Below are positions 1 to 10,640 of a stretch of DNA of 64,000 nucleotides, piece after piece (the first letter of the stretch is position 1; each line of letters opens with the position of its first letter). The translations under genes and the position numbers were made by a program. Where the stretch lies: the NCBI GenBank assembly GCA_013398295.1, contig VZSF01003934.1, positions 910,267-974,266 of the forward strand. Direction: 5' to 3'. The notes under the pieces were generated by a model, which worked only from the letters and a program-made list of their open reading frames with translations, searched no databases and was not told the origin of the DNA. The DNA comes from Chionis minor (Eukaryota > Chordata > Aves > Charadriiformes > Chionididae).

Positions 1-3000
1 CACCTCGCGGCGTCACCCCCAGCCTGCTCTTCAGCCTCCACCAAGGCGCAGTCTGGCTTTTCTTTCTCCCCCTGCTTTCTCTTGGCAGATAGCTCGCTGA
101 CGTCTTGTAAACTAAAAGCAGGTTGATTTGAATTTTCCATGGATGTCTCAGAGTCACGGATAATTCGTTATTCACACCTCTCTAATTAAACTGCTGCCCA
201 GCAGGTGAGGCAAGGCTGAAACCAGCCAAATGTCCCCTGGCTGGTGTGGGTCAGCAAGGTCCAATGTGGCTTGAATTTTGGCCATGGTGTCACTTACCCT
301 TTGCCACACGGAGGACACAGAGCTGCTTTGATAAGCGACGTCCTGGAGCTGGGAGGTTTGAGAGCGGTGCAGAGGGGAGGGCAGCCCCTTTGGGGAGGGT
401 TTTTCCAAAAGTGGGGCCCCTCCAAGAGCCTCTCTGCTCCCGGGGAAGGGCTGGACACGGCTCCGGTCCTGCAGCAGCGACTTGGAGCCATGCAGCGCGT
501 TCATCTAACCACACGCCCACAGAAGGAGCGCACCGGAGCTTGCAGCCAGCTCGTCGGAGTTTGCACTTGCTGCCTTTGGCGCTGAGGCTCGCTTTCTAAT
601 TCCCGCTGAAATCAGACTCACCGATACTATTTCACTCTTTAATTCCAGCTAGCTGTAAAAATAGAGGGACCGCTGCAGACGGAGGGATCGATGCCTATGG
701 CTGCTGGAGCCCGGGCAGGGAGGGACCAGTGGGCTGCCCCAGTGCTGGGGTGGATGCCCATCGCCCAAACCGGCATGTCAGCTCCGGGCCCCATCGGCAC
801 CGTAGGATGCGCCGGATGGGCACATTTTGCTGCCACAGTCCTCCCAGTCCCCAGAGCATCCCCCCGGAGCTGCCGGCCCACGAGGGGCTCCGGGCTGGGC
901 GGCAGGGAGGGCAGGGTGGGCAGGGTGCCGGGAGGAGGGCGCGCGTTCCCAGCCCCACTGATGAGAACTCCAAATGCGGTCGGTGGGCTGCTCTCCGCAG
1001 GCAGCTCTCCGCCGCGAAGGCAGCCAGGGCCATTTTAATCATTTCCAGATTTGTGTGGGAGGTCAGGGCCCTGGGGTGCTGCTCCATGTCAGTTTTATAA
1101 ACACGGCAGTTTTTCCAGATGGTCTCTGGCTCCAGCCTGGCTAGCAGGTTGATTGGGCCAGACCAAAATAACAACAGGTGGAGAACAGGCCATGACTGCC
1201 TGACGCTATCTCCTTTTTCCATCTATTCCCCAAATGATATTTTTTTTCTTTGCAGAAAACAATTAAGTTTCGCTGGAGCAGGGACGGGTGCAGCCGCTGG
1301 GCTGCGAGCTGAGGCCCCACACCTTCATTACATGTGTGAGAGCAGCATCTGCCTTGGCATGCCGAGCCAGGCCAGGGCCACCGCCGGGCTCCCAAGCACT
1401 CGGCCGCTCCGTAGCCGGATGATTTTCCTCCATCCTCTGGAGGGGCGGCTGAGTCAGCAGATCAGTGGCACACCAGCCATTGCCTCCTGCACCCACCTCC
1501 CCACCACTTTATTCTTCGGTGTTTTACAATGAGATGCATTTTTTTATCTTTTCCACTAACTCCCAAGGACATTTAGTGCCAAACCGGCAGGGTGGCAACA
1601 TGCCACCTGCACCCACATTTCCAGGGCAAAGAGGGAACCCAGCACCCCAGGGTGGCCAAGGTCCAGTGGGGGCTGCCAGGGTCCAGCTGGGGCTGATGAA
1701 TCCGGTGCTTTCCTGACACGGAGTTGGTCCACCAGGACCTCTCAAATCCGGGCCAGCTCCATCCCCTCCAGCCGTGGAACATGGCAGCGCTCCCGGACAG
1801 ATGCTCAGCGCTCCAGGGCTGAAAAGTCCAACAGCCCAGACCCCAGCTTTGCCTTCGCACAAGGGCACAGCCGTGGCTCCCATGCGCCCTGTCCCTCTCA
1901 CACCGCAAGCCCCCAGGAGCGAGCGGAATGCCGACGGGAGCACGGCGTACCAGCGCTGGTGTCAGTGCAGCGCCGTCCGCTCGCCCCGGCCGTGGCTGCC
2001 CGACCGCAGGCAGCGCTCGCTGCAGCCCAGGCAGAGCTCACAGCTTGGAGACGTCCCCGAGCTGAGACCCGGAGAGATGGAAAAACCACAGTTGTGTGCT
2101 GGAGGCGAACTGCACTGCTCTCCACATAGAGAGCCCTTTCATCTTTCCCACTTGCCTTCGAGTTAACGGCTCTCCGTGGGCCAAATCTTCCCATACAGGA
2201 GATGAAGTTTTGGCCAGAGATTATAAACTGACTGTGGGTGTAAAAAAAAAAGAAAATTGCACATGTAGCTCTGCTTCAAGCCAAGCCCAGCGCATGTGCC
2301 TCCATGCATCTGCTCGTGCTCCCTCCTGCAGCTCCGCAAGCGACTCGCCCTGCGCATGCTGCATGTGCATGGGGACTGAGCCGAGGACAAACAGAACCAG
2401 TGGGAGAGAGGGAGGTTTCCGAGGCCCCTGCTCAGGGGGAGGTTTCCAAGGACCTAAGGGAGGTGGCCCACGGTCCCTTCTGTCCCCCTGGTGTAGCTCC
2501 CTCTCTCCACCTCCAGCATCCCAAATCCTGGGCAGCATCCCCTCCCTGCTCCGCAGCAGCAGTCTGGCGTCGTGCATCTTTATTTCCTACACACGGGCCA
2601 AAGCTTAATTAGCCCAGCCCCGTCACTGTTCGCAGCACTAACACTGACACCTTTCTTCAGCCTGCCCGGATTTCTTCCATAGGAAACAGCCCGCCTTTGC
2701 TCCCGCGCACCAGTTCTCAGAGAACTGCACATTCCCCCTGCCCCCGCCAAGTCCCAAAGTAAATCTATATAAATTGCTCGCTGTGTTGCAATTTAGCATT
2801 CAAGTCCAATTTATTTTATGTCAATTAACGGAGAAGAGGCTTCCTCCCGTGACCAACAAGAAGCACTGCAGACGAAGGGCCCCGGCACCAAACGCAACCG
2901 GGCGGCAAAGTCACGTCTGCCGGGGCATGCGGCTCGTGCACGTGCCACATTTTTGGCCAGTGTGGCCACCGCAGCGGTGCTCGAGGTGGCGGGGGCAGTG

Positions 3001-4210
3001 TCCTCGCACCGAAACCAGCAGCCAGGTCCGTCAGCGCACGTGGCAATGGATGTGGAGCCAGAAGCAGTGGGTGCACCCAGACAACCCCAGCCCCCCTCCC
3101 AGCCCACCTCCTCCGCTCTGGTAAGAAAGCAGAGGGTTAGAAACGCCTGACCCTGCTTCCACCGCCTCCTAAAATGGAAGTGGCAAGTGCTGGGCGACGG
3201 GTCTGGACAGCTTTACTCCGCAGGCAGGTAGGCAGCAAATCTGGAAACCCTCTGCCATGTGGGAACCGGCGGCGGCGGGGCGGTGGGCTCGCCTCCCCCG
3301 GCCCTTTGTTTAGGAATCCCATTTCTGCCATGTCTAAATATGCCCTAATCCTACAAACACTTCCCCTCCAGGAGAAGGAACAGGCCTTTTGCTGATTTTT
3401 CTCTGCAGCCCTTTGCGCACACCTGAAACCTTGGGATAATAAGGAATGACTTGGCTCTGGTACAGCGCCTTTTCCCCTCGAATTTTACCACCCTTTCCAT
3501 AGCCTGTAAGTATTACCGGCCCCGTTCACAGGTGGAATAACCAGAGTTGTGGTGCAGCAACAGAGGAAATGTGGTTTCAGCGCTTCTTTCTGAAGCTGAT
3601 CCGGTGCAAACAGACTGCGCCCGAGCATATAAATACAAAATGTTTTGCCAGGTCGGTTTTGTCCGGCTGGCTTTTTGCCAGCTGACATCTCACCCGTCCG
3701 TGCCACGTCAGCCGCATGCCAGACCGGCTCTCGCCTGGCCTCCGCCGCCCGCAGAAGGTGACAAAACCCACCGCAACAGCAGCGGGACCAGCCCAATATT
3801 GATGTTTGCACCCCAAGAAAGCACAAGCTGTAGCGTATGTGTATGTTCGGTCCACACCTCTGCAGCGTACAAAGTCTTAGCCCCAGATTTCAGAAGCCCG
3901 TAACGATTTCTTCTCCTATTGGCACTAACGACTTTCTGGATCCTAACACCCAGAAAGTGCTCTGGCAAATGCTGTATTTTCACGCATAAGGGAATTGTTC
4001 GTATAAAAATCATGAAGTTTCTTTGGAGGATTGGGGAGTTCAATAAATCAAGTAACCAGGCAGGCTGCAGCCAACACTACAGAAGTTATAATAGGAAGCA
4101 ACACGCTGTAGATCCTTCTCCAGAACAGCGTTGGGTGGAAATTGAATCACTTGGGAAAAAGAAATGGGCTGAGGACGGGGGGGAGGGAGGGAGTGCATTT
4201 TTAACAGGGC

Positions 4211-4246
4211 CATTGGGTAGAAAATGGCCATTGGGTAGAAAATGGC
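4211..4246. repeat. 18-bp tandem duplication (2 copies)
   Basis: The unit CATTGGGTAGAAAATGGC occurs twice, head to tail and identical, and is followed by the first bases of a third copy. The unit contains a CCAAT box on the minus strand (ATTGG). It looks like a recent slippage duplication. Confidence 0.9.
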
Positions 4247-4767
4247 CATGCTGAGCCAGGAGCAGCTCGGACATCTGCTGCTGCAGTAGTTCTCCTGCCT
4301 GGCAGTGCTGCTCCCACAGTCTGCCGTGGGGATGGGGACTGAGGACCACCAAGCGCTGCAGCACTGCTGTGTCCTGACCCAGAATCAGGCCCATGCTGTT
4401 AATTTTTATGCCCTCAGGAGCACTTGTGCCTGTGCCCCGTGCGCTCAGGGACAGGTTATGCTCCAGAAGAGCAGAGAGAGCCTTTAAGTTGGTAGTTTCT
4501 GGACAGCCTCTCGCCCTGGCATCCACTTTTTATTATTGTCTATGAAGGCAGCATGTTTCTAAAATTAATGCAGTAAAACTGCACACATACGTACTGGGGG
4601 ATGGAAACGGGCCTGAACACCAGCAGACGCGCTTGGAAGTGCCAGGATGGAAAAATGTCTCCGAGCGCCACGTGACGGTCTTGCTGCAGGAGCGCCGGGA
4701 GCACTCCGGCACCCTCGGCCAAGGCAGGGAGGGGGTATTATTTCAGCTGCTGAAGAGAACACGCTTA

Positions 4768-4945
4768 TATGCATGCAGATGTGATAATGCACACGCACAC
4801 ACGTGTACAGCGTGCACGCTACTCGTCCGACTGCGTTAACGACGCACCAACGTGCCCACGCTTTTGCCCGCACCCTGACACACAGAGCGCTGCGTTTGCC
4901 TATACGCGGGCATGCAAACATATAGATGTATATGTGTGTGTGTGC
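4768..4945. repeat. Alternating purine-pyrimidine tract (CA/TG/CG rich)
   Basis: Two runs of nearly strict purine-pyrimidine alternation are separated by about 90 bases. The first, around 4778-4802, mixes CA, CG and TG steps and includes ACACACGTGTAC. The second, around 4918-4946, is an AT/TG run ending in TGTGTGTGTGCA. Such tracts are known to be prone to forming Z-DNA. It is not a simple microsatellite because the dinucleotide changes along it. Confidence 0.6.
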
Positions 4946-7029
4946 ATCTCCCGCGCTCGTGGAGCACCGAGGGAAGGAAACAAAGGCTGGGATCCCCGCG
5001 GATGAAAGGGGAGGCAGAGGAAGGGCAGGAGCAGCCCACACACCGAGCCGCCCGTGGACTGCCCCACCGCCCCGCGTTCCCAGGCTGCTTCCAGAGGAGC
5101 GGGCGAGCGTCCCTTATTGCTTGCACCTGGCTGCTATTAAGTATTCAATCAAAAAGGGATCACAAGCCAGATATAACTAATTCGGAGGAACTTTTTTACA
5201 CAACAAGCCCCTTTCAGTTTGCTTGTTTGGTTTTATATCTAAACCTAACTCCGACGGGTTTGAAAATGAGCAGGGCTCTTGGCTGCTGCAGATAGCGGGG
5301 GGGGACACGCCACGTTTCCAGCAGACGGAGGTGGGAGTTCTCCTTTGGTGTTTTAAAAATAGCACTACAAAGAGAGGCGGGCTGGGATGCTGGCGGTGTT
5401 CGGAGCGGGGTGACGCAGCAGGGCCGTGCCCTGGGCTGATGCTGGGGACAGGCCAGGCCCCACAGAGGCAGAGGGTGTCCCTCAAAGCTGGTCTTCAGGT
5501 CCTCTGTGCTTGTCTTCCACCACGCTGAGGATCTGGGACCACCTGGGTCTCCCCAGGATGCTGAAGAAGAGATGTGCCATTGCATGGTGGTGCCCCCAGC
5601 AAGGCTTGCCTGTGACCTGCTCTTGGACCCTCCCCAAAATTGTATCCACGTAGGACAGACCATGACGTGGGTCTTAGCACCGGGCACTTGTGGTGGAAGC
5701 TCTCCCAGCCCTGGAAAAGGAGCTGTTGTGCAGGTCCTGCAGCGCACGGCTGGCTGGAAGTACGCGGGCATCACAGGAGGCTGCCAAGTGCTCCCCGTCC
5801 TGAGCTGTGGCAAAGCAGGAGGAATCTCAGAGGACATCTGGGGATGAGGTTTTGACCCCCCAGCAGCCCTGTGCCAGCCCTGGGTCCCCCAGCAAATAAC
5901 GGGCAGGTGGCAGAACCAGCCCCAAACATTTCCCACCCCGATGGCTTGGACCACATTTCAACAAGGAGCTCAAAATGTCATCAATCATTTGTGACACTTC
6001 CTTCCTCTACAGCTGAAGCATCCGTCTTCTTTTCTTTTTGTTAACTATGAAGAATCCACATTAAAAAGTTCCTTTTCTTCCACCTTCACAGAAGCCCAGC
6101 AGCAAACGCCGCTGGCTCCTCTACAGCCTCTTCTAAATCCCCATCCTAAGGGCAGCTACTTTTCTGTCATGCAAAAAATGAAGGGAATGACAATAATAAC
6201 CACACATGTCCTGTAGCTGCTGCCTGCGAAGCCTCCAGAGGTGCAAGTGTCTTAACCCTTGCATGCCCACAGGGGGGGCAAGCACCGAGGTTCCCCACAC
6301 CAGCTCACCTACAGCTCTGCTCAGCGCTGGGGACACGTTACGACTGGTCTGCCCTGGTCACCCACCCTGAGATCAGAGCGTGGTCACGCTGCTGTGGACG
6401 TGGCAGAGCCGTTCCCTCAAGTTCATACCATCTACGTGCAGTAAATCACCAGTGTCCTTGCCGTTTCCCCCCTCCCAGAACAGACCAGCATGAGAAACTC
6501 ACCCAGTGTGTGGGTGTCCAGGGATTTACGCAAGCGGTGGGCAGAAACCAAAGGCTTCTCGCAGCTCGGAGGCTTCCCATCCCGCCAGCTCCCAGGAATC
6601 CTGTCCAACGCGCGCTTATAGAGACCATACGCAAGTCATTCCCAAAGGCGCCCCTCCGCACATGGGCACGCTCGGATGTCGGCTGGGACATGCTGGCTTT
6701 TAGGGGAAGGCTCCAAGGAGGTTTTAATTTAATGCTGGCGCGCATCCTGGGAAGAATTTCCCAAGTAGGTGGAAATTCATCATCTCCATCAACATGGAGA
6801 GAAAGGAGGAGCGGGAAAGGCATTGCCCTTCCACACTAATATTCTTCCTTTTGGGAATAGTTTTGGGTATTTATTCTGCAGACAGTGATATTCCTCTTAT
6901 CCAGGAATTCTAGCTGGTTTAACATTTTTGCCAGTGTTTGCATACTATTTACACCGGCTTTTGGGTTCCCACATGGCCTGGCTCCTGTTGGTAAGGGGTC
7001 CCGAAGGATCACAGGGGCTTTTCAGGCTC

Positions 7030-7071
<42 letters not shown>
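7030..7071. repeat. GGCTCA hexanucleotide microsatellite (7 units)
   Basis: Seven perfect GGCTCA units follow a degenerate half unit at 7025-7029. Because the unit is six bases, it creates open frames encoding alternating Arg-Leu or Gly-Ser dipeptides. These are by-products of the repeat and not evidence of a protein. Confidence 0.95.
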
Positions 7072-7072
<1 letters not shown>

Positions 7073-7644
7073 CTCCGGGGCAGGAGGGAGCTCTCTGGCC
7101 AGATGGTTTGTTTTCACTCGGGATCGCGCTCCCTGCTCGTCTCGGTGGCTCCCGACAGCTCATCCTCCCACAGCCGCCGCCTCCTCCGGGAGAGCACAGG
7201 CCGTGCCTTTGCTGGAGGCGTCCCCGGGAAGCCGAGGGACACCCCAGCCCCACCAGCACCCCTCGCTCGGTGACCCCGCGGGGGAACGGGGCTTGCCGGC
7301 TCCTCGGGATGACGCCGGCAGCATCCCTCTTGCTGGCCCCAGCCTCTGATGGAGGGAATTACAGAGCGGATTTGGCTGGGAACAGCCCCCAGGTTGCTCT
7401 CACAGGGAAAGGGGGGGGAAGGCAGATGTCCTAGGAAGGACATTAAAGACCTTGCCCTGGAGAAGCACCACGGCGTTGGGTTATGGCCAACACGCCTAAG
7501 CCGCCTCTTCCTCTCTCCTCACCCCTCTGTCTGCTATGTCAGGACTTTTTAAAAAGCACCTTTAGTTTTGCAATGCTTTTGCTCAGAGCCCCATTACTCA
7601 GGCTGAGCTGGCCCCGTTTCCTTGAGGAGAGCTGCATCCCCTGC

Positions 7645-7657
7645 CTGATAAGATAAG
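7645..7657 (+). promoter_or_regulatory. Paired GATA motifs
   Basis: The sequence CTGATAAGATAAG holds two overlapping GATA-factor consensus sites (TGATAA and AGATAA) on the plus strand in a GC-rich setting where such motifs are sparse. This is a motif match only, and occupancy is unknown. Confidence 0.3.
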
Positions 7658-10129
7658 CTCCCCAAAGAAAGGTTTTGGGACCCTGACTCACTGGAGAAAC
7701 TCTTTCTGTGGGGCATTTGTACAGCCTCTAAAACACTTAACTATTTGATGTGCTTATCACTGAAATTCAAATGTTCATCTGTGTTCACTGGAGGACAGCC
7801 CCTTATCCAGGAGCAAGGTCATCCCAATCAGGTGTTAAGCGTGGAGACTCGCCCTATCTGCGCACCTCCAGCCTCCCTACATATTCACAGCCCTTTCTCA
7901 GTCGGGTCCCCAAATCCCTCCTGCCCAGGCCTCCCACAGGGACTCTCCCAGTACCACTGGTGCTGGAGCCCTGTTCAGCTCAGGCTCTGGATGGAGGGTT
8001 AAAGCCCCCCCTGGTAGGACCCTTGTGCCCCTGCTGGCTCCCAGCCCTCCCCAGGCTGTGCTGAGGGTGTCCATGCCCAGCAGCCGTGGGCTGCAGCCGG
8101 AGCAACTCCAGGCTGCGATTCCCGATCTCTGGGCAGGATCTGGCCCCAGGTTATCACTCCCGCTGCTTCTGGCAGCCCACGTCTGGCTTTGCCACTGGGC
8201 AATAAATCCCCAAAGAAAGGCAGCTACTGATCACAGACCCCCCCAAGAGAAAGCAGCTCCAAACCCCAAATATTTGCTCTGGAGGGCTCCTTTGAGAAGG
8301 CACCAGTGGTTTTCTTTTCCAGGTAGGGTAAGCTCTCAGCCCTGGCGATGCCAGCCCCGGGAGCTCTGATTGCATCAGCAGGGTTGCAGACACAGCTGAT
8401 ACGGGCTGGGGGGAGAAATCCTCTTCCAGGGCAATAAACCCAGGACAGGTTTGGGAGCGGTTTCTGGGTGTGCTCAGCTCTGGGCGGTTCGATTCGCTGG
8501 GCCCTGCTAAGACACAAGAAGCTTCAGGGGCTCTTTCCACCAGCACCCAAAACCAACCCATCCCCGGGGCGGGTTGCCTCGGCACTGGCCCCACCACCCA
8601 CTGGGGTGATGAGGGTGTAAGGGCTCTGCGCACTCAGCTGCGCCTCTGCAGCAGCAGGACCCAGCAGGTTAACGGGCGGCTATGGAAGCCCCCAACAACT
8701 GCAAATGATCAACCCCAGGGGGATTTTTTTCCTCCCCTCGGCTCTGGAGTCAATTGTCAGCCCTGCTTTTAAAGACACCCTTGTCGGCAGCCCGGCTATG
8801 CTTTTCTGCTTCGGAGGAATTCCTCTAAAACAATAATAGTGACATTGTTCCTCACTTTGCTGGCGGTTTTATAGGGCTCACGTTGGAGAAAGGTGACCAT
8901 GGCTGCCTTTTGGCCACATGTGTTTACACAAGGAAATGCATGTGGGTTTTGGGGTGGCGCCTGGAGTCAGCAGCCGCTCTCTGTACTCCTGACCCTTACA
9001 GAGCTGCTTTCTTGCTTCTGGGTACGTTTACTGCACTCCAGATGTGAGCTGGCTCCAGCAAGGCTGCGGAGCGCCAGGGATCTGGCATCCCCAGACTCAT
9101 CAGTCCGTGGGGTAGAATGCCATGGTGGTTGTTTTAAAAGCTGTAATGCGTCTTGGTAACACATCATGATTTATTCAGCCCTTGTTTGACAGGGCGCCTT
9201 TATCAAAAGCTGATGCGAAGCCCGGCTGCACCGCGCGCTCCGGCTCGGCGTGGCTGGGAGCCGGTCCTTCCCCAGGGATGGGCTTTGTGGGAATGTTTCG
9301 GTGTGGGGCTCCAAGCGAGGTGTGTTCCCACTGTGACACCCCCCACACCCCCCCAGGGGCTGCATCTGGGGACACCGGCGCTGCGCCCCCGCAGTGGGGT
9401 TGATGGAGTTGTTGCAGAGACGAGCCCTGAAGGGTGTTTTCAGAAAAGCAACGTCCCTGCTGCTGGCACCGGGGAGCCACGGGGCTGCAGGACGATGGGA
9501 CAACCTGGGGGTGATGCTCCCACGTGCCACTGTCTTGCCTGGCAGAACCCCGGCTCGCTGCTGGCCTCGCTCTCCAGCACACCAGAGATTCGCTGAAAGG
9601 AGGAGAAAGAAGTGAAAACGGAATTTGGGGAACACCAGGGCAAAACTGGACCGGAGCGTGGGCAGCGGGGGAGCCCGGGGGAGGCAGAGCAGTGGCAGGG
9701 CTGGGGAGTCCCTGCCCGCCTGTGGCTTCCATTGCCCTGCCAGCTGCCCTTTTGCTAAAAGCCATGCTTTGTTTCATTTTTCTGCCCTTTAACCAAATAA
9801 ACCACAAAACACTGGTAACAGGGGAAAAGGGGAGGGGGGGGACACACGGTTTACTACCTGAAAGCGGCTTGCTGCTGGCGGCGGAGAGGAGTCCAAGGGG
9901 AGCAAACCGTGCCACGGGGCCAGGACACGGCCAGGAGAGTGGCACAGTGGCTGGGAGCCCCCCAGTTTTGGGAGTTTGGGGTGAGCAGCCCAGGACACAG
10001 CAGCTGGTCCCGGCACGGCACAGCTCCCCCAGCCCACATCCCTGCTCCAGCCCCAGCCTCCTCGCCCCGCGCCTCCAAGGTGCCGTTCTCATGGGCACGG
10101 ATGGCCACGGGACACTTTAGCCCTGGATT

Positions 10130-10640
10130 AGGAATGAGCCTTTGGTTTAGAGATATTTATTTGCTTTTTATCATAATAGAAAAAAAAAAAAAAGAAACAG
10201 CAGATAGAAGAGGAAGGGAAAAAACCCCAATCTGGGTCAGGATCTCACACTGGCTAGTTCACTTCACAGTTTAAGTAAATAGTTCTCATCCCAAAACCCT
10301 TCAGGGTCATATAAATGTGCCTCTTCGCATGGAAGAGACTATTTTGATAGTAGCTGGGTGCCTGATGAATTTGCAACTTTCCCAAACTGTCGGTGTCTAG
10401 AATGTGACTCGGTTTTTCACAGTGAGATATAAAATCCTATCAATTAATCTAACTTTTATTGCACCTCTGGGGCATGAACGTGATGTTATTTAAACAAATG
10501 GTTCCCATTACCTTCAATTATTTTATAAATGTTTTTCAGTGATTTATAGGCTTCTATTAAATGGACAATATACTTCTGTGCTCCTCAAGGGGGTAAACAG
10601 TAATCTAAGGGCTTGGGCTCGCTGATCTTTTTTTTCTTTT
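10130..10640. other. AT-rich island in GC-rich DNA, candidate conserved non-coding element
   Basis: About 500 bases of complex AT-rich sequence, with many TAAT and TTTAT motifs and only a short A-run near 10182-10194, are flanked on both sides by GC-rich DNA. It has no open frame of note and does not resemble a transposon that I know. Distal developmental enhancers often look like this. Conservation is untested. Confidence 0.3.

Noticed and set aside
5214..5954. 246-codon minus-strand ORF
   Set aside because: Same reasons as other desert ORFs: overlapping frames, no family resemblance and no splice context.
6928..7434. ORFs with Arg-Leu or Gly-Ser dipeptide repeats
   Set aside because: The dipeptides are forced by the GGCTCA microsatellite; no protein evidence.
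8478..8500. tRNA T-arm-like GGTTCGATT
   Set aside because: No pairing stem around it and no upstream A-box or acceptor stem.
9175..10098. 307-codon minus-strand ORF
   Set aside because: It lies in GC-rich DNA with long ORFs in other frames over the same bases, has no domain that I recognise and is rich in Pro/Gly/Ser/Arg. It looks like chance.
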